From assembly GCA_038277395.1 (NCBI GenBank), contig CM076195.1, positions 17,818,327 through 17,882,326 on the forward strand: DNA of 64,000 nucleotides, written 5' to 3'. A program made the position numbers and the translations under genes. The notes below the pieces were generated by a model. The model saw only the letters and a list, made by a program, of their open reading frames with translations. It was not told where the DNA came from and did no database searches. Shown here piece by piece: positions 56,203 to 64,000 of this stretch (positions within the stretch are counted from its first letter, which is position 1; every line of letters begins with the position of its first letter). The DNA is from Dryocosmus kuriphilus (Eukaryota; Arthropoda; Insecta; Hymenoptera; Cynipidae).

Positions 56203-56640
56203 TACATACATACTATAAATTGTGTGTACTACTATTCACATTTTATATATGTATATCTATATGTATTTGCTGGAAACGAAGCAGAATCAAAACAAAACAA
56301 GAAATAACTCGCAAGTTCCTTTCTTTCTTAACTTGATTTTTTAGAATAACCGTAGTTGTGCCTCGTTTATCGTTTGTGAAAGACGTATGCGTTCAATAAA
56401 ATTCGAGATAAAATTTCTTCTACGTATTGCACAAAAATTTTTTTAAAATAATTTTTAAATTATATTTTTTGTGTTAAATGATTTTAAAATTTTGTTCTTT
56501 AAAGAATTAAAAAAATTTTTTTTTAAGTGATTAAAAATTTTTTTAATTATCTTAAAATTTTTGTTTTTTTTTTAAAGAATTTTTCAATTATTTTTTTTTA
56601 ATGATACATTTTTTTTAAAGAGGATTTTAAAATTATTTTT
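56203..56640. other. AT-rich spacer
   Basis: Very AT-rich, dominated from 56430 to 56640 by runs of T and AAAATT phrases. No gene or named repeat is visible. Confidence 0.4.
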
Positions 56641-56755
56641 TAGGGGTTGAGGGGCCTCTGCTCCCACAACTTTCATTTGGGGACTTCGCCCCCTGCATTC
56701 CCACCAGGAAGCTTTGCCCCGGAACCCCCCTCCCCCAACTCTTGACTTTCCCTTG
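56641..56755. other. GC-rich island in AT-rich DNA
   Basis: About 115 bases with GGGGCCTCTGCTCCC, GGGGACTTCGCCCCC and GGAACCCCCCTCCCCC, flanked by runs of T/A. Alternating G-rich and C-rich blocks could fold into small hairpins. Origin unknown. Confidence 0.4.
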
Positions 56756-56874
56756 TTACAAGTGTATATAACAAGTGTATTTTTTACTTTAATACATTTA
56801 TATATATTTAAATAAATTATGTATGGCATATTGCTCCATTCATATGAAAAAATAGTATGTGCAAAGCAGGAGCA

Positions 56875-56918
56875 TAGGTGATTCTCTGCCTTATCCCGAC
56901 GCGGCAGAGAATCACCTA
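56875..56918. other. perfect 16-base hairpin
   Basis: TAGGTGATTCTCTGCC (56875-56890) and its exact complement (56903-56918) flank a 12-base loop. The stem extends imperfectly outward (GAGCA and TTTGCTC). Confidence 0.7.
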
Positions 56919-56974
56919 TTTTGCTCTCTTGTTGCACAATGTATTATTCTGCCCGTGTATCCATACCAATGAAC

Positions 56975-58589
56975 CAGTGATGGGAAGTAACTAGTTAAAA
57001 GTAACTAGTTACTTTAACTAGCTACTTTTTCTTGGTCACGATGATAGTAACGAAGTTACTTTTATTAATAGGTAACGAATTGGTAACTAGTTACATTTCT
57101 TTCACTAACGGTAGCGATAAAAATCGTTACTTTTCTCGTTACTTTTGAAATATAGTACGGCATTTTTTTATTGCAACAATCAATATAGTTTATTCCTTCT
57201 GCAACGATTTGTTCATTTCGATTATTCGAATGGTGTCAGCATTTTCAGCAACCAATTGCTGACCGGCGTTTGAAAAGCTGATTGGCGATAAACAGAATCA
57301 GCAGACGATATGATAAGCTAGAAGAGGTATATTTTGTTTTTATGTACAGTCATCGTCATATATGCCTTAATATTTGTCACTAGAATTTTGCACGCATTTC
57401 AATGTAAAATCCTAGTGACAAATGTTATGGCATATATGACGATGACTGTACACTAGAGAGATCCTTATTTACTGTTGGTCGATTTTTTTTCGAATTTCTT
57501 TGGTCTCACCCCCCTATTTTGTTGAAATAACCTAAAAAAATTATCTCTACCTTTGAGCGAAATTGGTTAATATGAACATGTGACCCAAAGCGCTCAAAGT
57601 TTCTCAGGCAACTAAGGAGGAACATGCGCCGGGTAAAATCCAAGATTTTTGAATGCCTTGAAGTATGTTGAAGTTATATTGATTCCGCGTCATTTTGCGA
57701 AATATTAGAATTTTTTACCGCCTGGTATTGAAAATATAAGCTTTTACATTAACATTATATCCTATGAAACTAACCTAGGAGAATCACATGAACTGGAGAT
57801 TTCTCTTCGAAAATCCAAGATTAATACTCAAAAAACCGACTGCATGGACGAGTGAACCTTCTTTGTGTCGGAAAAAATAAGAAATTGGAGTCTTACCCGC
57901 ATTATTTATTTATAAATGAATTATGAAGCTGAATAAACCAGCTGTCAATAGAAAAAACCGAGAAAACTAATGAAACGCGGCAACGCTGCATCTTGAACTT
58001 CCTTTGTAGTAGACGATATAGCAGACGCTCTGAACAAGGCTGCCAATGAAATTACGCTATTTCAAATACCACAGCAGCTGACTACTGCGAAGTCAAGATG
58101 CCGACTTCCGCAACGTTGTCCCGTTTCTTCGCATTTTCTTTCTAATTTTAAAATTTATAAAATAACTTATAATATTATGTTTTCGGGCAAGAAAAATAAA
58201 TATTATTAAGAAGCACAATCTATATCAAGACAACAATTTACGTATTAAATAGTATTGATGAGAGTCTTTTGGAATAATTATTATCATAAAGAATTTCAAA
58301 TACAGGTAATTTTTTTATATTTTATCGGAATCCTTTGGTTTTGTAAAATTATATTCTTTAGACTATGTTGAAAAAATATATCTAAATGAAAATACTCATT
58401 GAGTATTTCATAAGGCGCCATTTTGAATTTTTCAAAATTTTGACAAGTGCATTACGAAATATGTTTCTTTACAATAAGTAGCCTTTTAATTGACACCTGA
58501 AAAGTTTTCATCGAGAATGAAAAAATTACTGAGTTAAAAAAGAACTTGTGAAGCCATCTTCCTTTTAAAAAGTAACTTACCCGTCACTG
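56975..58589. mobile_element. non-autonomous hAT element with perfect 8-base target duplication
   Basis: The tips CAGTGATGGGAAGTAACT (56975) and AGTAACTTACCCGTCACTG (ending 58589) are inverted. Both sides carry CAATGAAC (56967-56974 and 58590-58597), a perfect 8-base target duplication, the hallmark of hAT insertion. The left end has many GTAACTAGTTAC-type palindromes (56990-57130). No transposase domain is seen in the 1615-base body. Confidence 0.9.
57347..57448. mobile_element. small palindromic MITE nested in the hAT element
   Basis: CAGTCATCGTCATATATGCC at 57347 is answered by its complement ending at 57448, and the inverted similarity continues almost to the centre (ATTTGTCACTAGAATTTTGCA against TGTAAAATCCTAGTGACAAA). 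TA lies on both sides (57345-57346 and 57449-57450). The whole copy of 102 bases could fold as one hairpin. Confidence 0.8.
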
Positions 58590-58597
58590 CAATGAAC

Positions 58598-59418
58598 GCA
58601 CATTTAAGGAATGAGACTGCTGCCGGCACACTGTAGTTGGTGGGAGCAGGCGGGAGTCTATTCTTCTCCTCTTTCATTGGTCGCACACTTGTCGGTAGTT
58701 AGTTTCCGCTGCACTGCAGCGCTCCATGTGGCGCAACAGTCAACTTGCTAGCCAATAAACAAAACAAGAGAAGCATGCAACAACTTGTTCGTCATCTGGA
58801 TTCCCTAACCGATTTGACTCTTCTGTCTGAGTCTGTTCCAACATATTTTTATTTATGCTGTTAAGGTACGTAGGCCATACTTGTTATCATTACCTTCCCT
58901 ATAACACGATAATATTTTATTAGAATATTTCTAAAATCTTCCTAACATTATGAATGTTCTACTCAAAATTCCAACAATGTGTTTTTTCAACATATTTAAG
59001 AAAATGTTTAAAAGAGATGAAAGATGTTAAAAACAATATAAATATACCTTTTTAAAACATTATTATATTTCAAAATAATATAGTAACATGCATATTGTAT
59101 ATTGTAATAATTTATTTTAAAATGTTTTCAAAGTCGATTCTGAAAATATTTCAAGAAAATTTTGAAATATTTTACCATGAAAATTTTAAGAAAATATTAG
59201 AAAAATTTGTAATGATTTATAAATTAAAAATTTTCTTTGTAACGATGAAAATTTCCTAACTTCTTTTCTTGACATATCTTATGTGCTTGATATTCTGAAC
59301 ATTTAAATGGCGGGAATTTTTTATTGAATGGAGTTTAAACTAGAAACTATCCTAAAATATTCCTTTATTTATATGAAAAATATTATTGTATAAGAGAAAC
59401 TTACAATGCCTATTTAAA
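58598..59418. other. AT-rich spacer
   Basis: After a GC-richer 200 bases (58600-58800) the sequence is AT-rich. No gene or repeat was recognised. Confidence 0.4.
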
Positions 59419-60674
59419 ATTGAACGTTTGGCGATCAAAAGGGGGTACGCCCGAAATGCCGTCATTTTGGTTGGTCTCACGGTGATTCTAGTTCTTAACT
59501 TTTTTGGGTCTGATTTTTGATGTTTTAATAGCATATCTTAATAGTAAATTGCATTGCGCATATTTTTAGTCATTTGAAAAAATTCTCTAACTTTCTTCGT
59601 TTTCGAGATAATCACAAAGATGTTACTTTTTGGAGTGTTTGAAGATTTACATTTTTTTATCTTCAGCTAGTTCCAATTTCTACAATATTAGGACTTTTAG
59701 AATAAAATTTTCAGGGAACATGCATCATAGTGTTCCAAAACTGAAATTTTGAATGAAATTCCAATTAAATGTTTTGAAAAAATAATATGATTTTTCCCCT
59801 AATCGTGGCGTAAAATATGCATTAACAGTTTAAAACGCTTCAGGAGTCAAACGAATTTCGAGAAAGCTGAAAATACTTGTTATGTAAATATTCGGAAGGG
59901 TTCAGAGAAGATTTTTGGAAAACGGTAAGTAATTCTGATTTTTCGTTCTTTAATAACAATTAATCAAAGTTTTGACGCCCACCCGGTATACGTGATAGCT
60001 CGTTCTATGGACACACACTTTCAAATAATGAATAATTGAAATAAATAATAATGTAGAATTTGTATCAGGGAAAAATAAATACGTATAAAATAATGGAGTA
60101 ATTGAATCATCTTATCACTTTCTCCGTTAAATACGTCCGTAGAACGAGCTAGCACGTATACCGGGCGGGCGTCGAGACTGTTTAATTGTTAGTAAAGAAA
60201 GATAAGTCAGAATTACTTGCAGTTTCAGCTTTATCGAAATTCGTTGGACTCCCGAAGCGTTTGAAACTGTTAATGCGTATTTTACATCACGATTCGGGGA
60301 AAAATAATATTATTTTTTCAAAACAATTAATTGAAATTTCATTCATACTTTAGTTTCGGAACATTATGATGCATGTTCCCTGAAAATTTTATTCCAAAAG
60401 TGCTGATATTGTAAGTTGGAACGAGTTAAAGACAAAAAAATTTTAATTTTCAATCACTCCAAAAAGTAACAATTTTATGATTATGTCGAAAATTAAGAAA
60501 GTTAGAGAGTTTTCTCAAAGGACTAAAAATATGCGCAATGCAATTTCCTATTAAGATATGCTATTATAACATTAAAAATCGGACCCAAAAAAATCAAGAA
60601 CTAGAATCACCAAGGGTCCAACCAAAATTACGGCATTTTCGGGCGTATCCCCTTTTGATCGCCAGAGATTCAAT
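59419..60674. mobile_element. second palindromic foldback element (about 1.26 kb)
   Basis: Inverted arms of about 550-600 bases (59419-60018 and 60125-60674) around an AT-rich loop. Matching landmarks: TGGCGATCAAAAGGGGGTAC against CGTATCCCCTTTTGATCGCC at the outside, and CACCCGGTATACGTGATAGC against CTAGCACGTATACCGGGCGG at the inside. No target duplication identified. Frames inside are fortuitous. Confidence 0.75.
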
Positions 60675-62470
60675 TGCAGTCGAAACAATATTTCTGGCTA
60701 AAATGGAATTGAGAAGAAATACGTATTTCGTTCATTTGAACGTTTTCAGAACATTAGGTATATCATATATCTTCATTTTTCATATAAGTCGACCTCAGGA
60801 GATATAAATTATACCTTAAATTAAATGAAGGTTTAAAAATATTTTTTCAAACATCAAATGTTAATCAAATTTTCTTTTTAAATTAAATTTTTAGCATTAT
60901 TTATAGAAAAAAGAATTTCGTAATACATACAAAAGTTTTCAAATTTTGTATTAAGAAAAAAAAGTTTGAATACATTTTGTTGTTTAAAAATAAATTTTGA
61001 AACTGTCTTTTGAGGAATATTTTATATAACAATATGAAAAATGTTTATATTTTATCAGCGTTAATTTATAAAAATAATTTTAAAACTGAAAGTAAGGAAA
61101 CACGATTAAGAAGTGTGTGTTAATTTTTATTAAAATATTAATATTTTTATGCAAGGAAGCAAAGTGCAAGTGCTCATACGCGTATCATAGTAAACCCATA
61201 GTACTACTTTACAATGGTTTTTGAAAATATCTCTATTGTATAAAAATACATAAAATATTCTGCAGTACTTTGAAATATTATGGCAGCTTTAAAAACTTTT
61301 AATAATAAATATTCTTAACATCTTCTGCAAATATTCATGGATATGTGTAAAGAATATTTTGTTGAAATATATTTTTATTAGGACATTTATGGTTTTATTT
61401 ATTCCCTAACGAAAGCTTTAGGGCTTTTCTTCAAAAGCAGCTTTTGACTGACATGGCCGAAGCTTGCTACTCTTCCTGATTCGAAGATACAACCAACAAT
61501 GCGAATTCCAAAGGCCAAACTCATTTTTAATCGTGCATGATGTGCATGCACGAATCACAGAATCGTTTCGGTACAAAATATTTTGTTTTTCAAGGAATTT
61601 TAGACGACGCATATTTTACCGATTTGATGAACAATTTGACAAGGTTATGAGTATTTGAATTTTTAAAGTTGGTAACGCACAGTTTATAAACAAATTTGTC
61701 GAAATTTTTATTTTAAATGTTGCAATATCTAAACCAATTTAGATATTTAACTTTTTCTTTTTGATCTTGATAGATCTTTTGGTTTTATTTTTAAATCCAT
61801 TGGAAAATTTAAAAAAATTTTAAACTGATAAAACGGCGTCGGTTTTTCCGAAAAAAAATGTATTAATTTTTCTCAAAAAGACCGCTGTTTTATTTTTTCT
61901 TGATGTTTTTCTGAGTTGGTACTAGTGTAATAAATATATGCGTCTTGGAGAAGAAAAAACCAAATTTCTGTCTATGCAAAATGAAGATTTGTATTTTTTA
62001 CGGAAGCTAGACGAGGTACGAAAAAAGTCTCAAGAGAAAAAAGTTGTTCCTCTCAAAAAGTTATAAAAAGTCTTTTGACACTTTTCTCCATTTTGCTATG
62101 TTTTCGAGATTTTCGCTGAGATATGAATAAAGTTGTCTATAATTGTAATTTTCTTAAAACAATAAAATTTTCTAAAATTTGATAACAAAAATATATTCAA
62201 CTTCTAGACTTTTTAAATGCAATGTAAGGATTGAATGTGTATTTTATTTTCAAATGACCATGATTCCTTTTGTTTGGACTCGTCAAGTCACCTCGTCGTC
62301 TTATGTAAGATAACTTTCATAAATAGTTTTAAAAAGCTGTTCTGAAGTTTGTTTTTTCTTTTCATGAAATGTGTAATTTTAATTTTAAAGTTAGTAAGGT
62401 CAGCATATTTCAAGGCACAAGTCGATTCGATCCCTGGCTGCCTTTTTGACTTTCAACTTGAGTTACTTCT
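60675..62470. other. AT-rich sequence without recognised features
   Basis: Long AT-rich stretch. Near 61418-61612 a minus-strand frame might be the pre-integrase part of the Copia relic that follows on the same strand, but the match is too weak to call. Confidence 0.35.
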
Positions 62471-62760
62471 GAAAAACGAGATCTGTCGTATCACATGTAT
62501 TCTATTGCACCGTTGCCCATACATCAGGTTCCGCTGGAAATTAACTTTGGCAGTAAAAAGCGCCGGCGAAAGTGTCTTTCTTCCACATGATCGTCCTTAA
62601 CGAGGGTGAATGCGCAAGCTTTTTCTTTCGCATTGAATATCCTTTGTTTCTTTTCTGTAATTTTTTTCTGCATTTTGCTGCTTTATGACCGGGTTTCTTG
62701 CAGTAATTGCAATTGACCTGCTTTTTCAGGGATTTCCGATTTTCAGGACCATTGTTGATA
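62471..62760 (-). pseudogene. Copia gag zinc knuckle and protease-start relic
   Basis: The minus strand reads KKQVNCNYCKKPGHKAAKCR: a perfect CCHC knuckle C-x2-C-x4-H-x4-C at 62711-62670. It is followed by a basic tail, EKACAFTLVKDD and, after frame changes, a YDRSRFSEVTQVE segment that resembles the sequence after HMT in Copia proteases. This order fits a Copia gag-protease junction. The surrounding frames are broken. Confidence 0.6.
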
Positions 62761-63020
62761 CTACATGTATGTTTTCTTCAGTTAGTTTTCTGGTGTGATT
62801 GACAATTTCGATTTCCGTAAGGCTTTACGTAAAGGTCTCCTTGAGAATTTTTCTCTAAATCTTGCCCTTTTTTCACACAGAATTCCTCGAGCAATTTTAT
62901 TTTCAAAGCTTCAGGACTCGAGAGTTCGTCACGCGCTTCGGTGGTACATCTAAAATTACCAAAGCTGTTAGGTACACTATTCGAATAAAGAATAGTATAT
63001 TGTGCAACAAGTGCGGGAAG

Positions 63021-63197
63021 TCACCGAATTCCCCGCACGAGTTGCTCATATGCTGTAATGTACTTGGCTTTTGATTTTTTAGGGAGTAGATTTTCAGTGG
63101 TTTCCTTGGCAGTTGCTACAAGTTCTGGAGGAGTGAGTTCACTTTCACTGTCAGAGTCACCATCAGGGATAATTACGTTATTTTCTTTTGTACTCAT
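63021..63197 (-). pseudogene. N-terminal fragment of a tyrosine-recombinase-like (Crypton-like?) protein
   Basis: A 58-residue minus-strand frame from ATG at 63197: acidic head IIPDGDSDSESELTPPELVA, then LLPKKSKAKYITAYEQLVRG and a stop at 63021. The PxKSxxKYxxAYxxF pattern opens the SAM-like domain of many arthropod recombinase-like proteins of Crypton type. The homology ends abruptly near 63035, where an imperfect palindrome (GTGCGGGAA ... TTCCCCGCAC) sits. Family assignment is tentative. Confidence 0.35.
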
Positions 63198-63299
63198 TGT
63201 GCTAGCGATTCTTTTTTCAGACTGGAAGAATGCATCTGCAAACGATATACATACTGCTATGTATAGGTTATGCAGTTATTCAAAATAGTAGTGAATCGG

Positions 63300-64000
63300 G
63301 ACTCTCCGAGTCTCTATTGTTTTTTTGACATGCCAAGAGATGGCGGCAGCGTCGATTGGCGTGAATAAATATATTTTTTGCGTGAAAGAATAAAATGCGT
63401 ATCTACCTTAGTTTGCAAAAACAATTTTTATTGCAAAAATGGCGGACATAAAGTGAATATTTAGGAAAAAAAATCTAATTTGATTTTGCAATAAATTTGT
63501 CTTAGAATAATAATTTTTCATAAGTCGAGGCTCGTCTGAATATAAATTTGAAGTTTTCGCTTGTAGCCGTTCTCCGTTCTACCTGCTTGGCGCGAACCGC
63601 TCCCAACTATATTTCAAGGTCGAATTTGATGCTGTAACTTTGGGAATGCATTCTCCACATGTATAGGAAGATTTTTACCCAAAAAAAGTCGATTTTTTGT
63701 ACCGGTTGAACCAGACGCCCCCCTTAATAAATTTGTCTATCTGGCACCAAAGACGCAAAATGTATCATTCTCAGCGATTGCGAGCCGCACGAGCGAGAAT
63801 AGTACATATGCGTCCGCGTTAACATGTACTATTTTTTTCTCCGAAGGCCGCCAAATTCAAATCAGTCAGAGAGACTGCGTAAGGGGTGACCGGGGCTTGG
63901 GGCGCGGGAAGGGTTCCAGGGCACACACAAGTATAATTTAAACACGCAGCGTGCTAAGGCAAGATACGTTACACAACTAAACACGAATGCTTCTGATATA
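63300..64000. other. window end, no recognised features
   Basis: Moderately AT-rich with phrases such as GAGATGGCGGC (63341) and AAAATGGCGGAC (63437). No gene, repeat or exon of ASPP identified. Confidence 0.4.

Noticed and set aside
56980..57140. GTAACTAGTTAC-rich stretch as a regulatory operator cluster
   Set aside because: It is the subterminal region of the hAT element, where such short palindromes are normal transposase-binding repeats.
61418..61612. Minus-strand frame as Copia pre-integrase domain
   Set aside because: Only a vague LW...H resemblance; strand and order fit, but motifs are too weak to call.

Overview
The window is nuclear DNA of an insect: AT-rich, intron-containing and dominated by transposable elements. 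The only host gene I can recognise is an ASPP-family gene (apoptosis-stimulating of p53 protein, PPP1R13 family), on the + strand through most of the window. Six coding exons can be joined with matching phases: 365-596, 1001-1500, 4122-5604, 33328-34053, 50648-50814 and 50900-51099. Together they encode a coiled coil, a long Gln/Asn/Lys-rich linker, a proline-rich SH3-ligand stretch, an RVSF PP1-docking motif, ankyrin repeats and an SH3 domain. The 5' part of the gene lies before base 1, and the last few codons lie past 51099 in an exon I could not find. The insect order is not fixed by the sequence; the mobile elements would fit Hymenoptera or another arthropod.

The ASPP introns hold nearly everything else. 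Intron 2 (1501-4121) has a doubtful Copia relic. Intron 3 (5605-33327, 27.7 kb) has four parts: a DD41D mariner-like element (5919-7232); a large Ty3/Gypsy retrotransposon on the - strand (7286-27360) with 4-bp target duplications, a tRNA-Lys primer site and unusually long LTRs; a fresh 4.49-kb tandem duplication (6326-10817 and 10818-15299) that copies part of the mariner and the whole 3' LTR; and an older + strand Gypsy relic with a deleted DD34D mariner inside its reverse transcriptase. Intron 4 (34054-50647) has a LINE fragment, degenerate minisatellites, an unclassified transposon with about 600-bp inverted repeats (37390-40510), a hAT-like element with a nested MITE, and a Sola-like transposon (43309-48010). 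The Sola-like element sits in one copy of a 1.1-kb tandem duplication whose other copy keeps the empty site. A MITE lies at 50042-50470.

After 51100 I see a Copia pol relic (52200-54660, - strand), two palindromic foldback elements, a non-autonomous hAT with perfect 8-bp target duplications (56975-58589), and gag/protease and recombinase-like fragments near 62.5-63.2 kb. No transposase or polymerase reading frame is fully intact: each is frameshifted, truncated or has a damaged motif. The main interest lies in the structural history (two recent tandem duplications, nested insertions, a duplication-made chimeric transposase frame) and in an extra zinc-knuckle reading frame after the Gypsy integrase. 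The window shows no bacterial genes, CRISPR arrays or rRNA.
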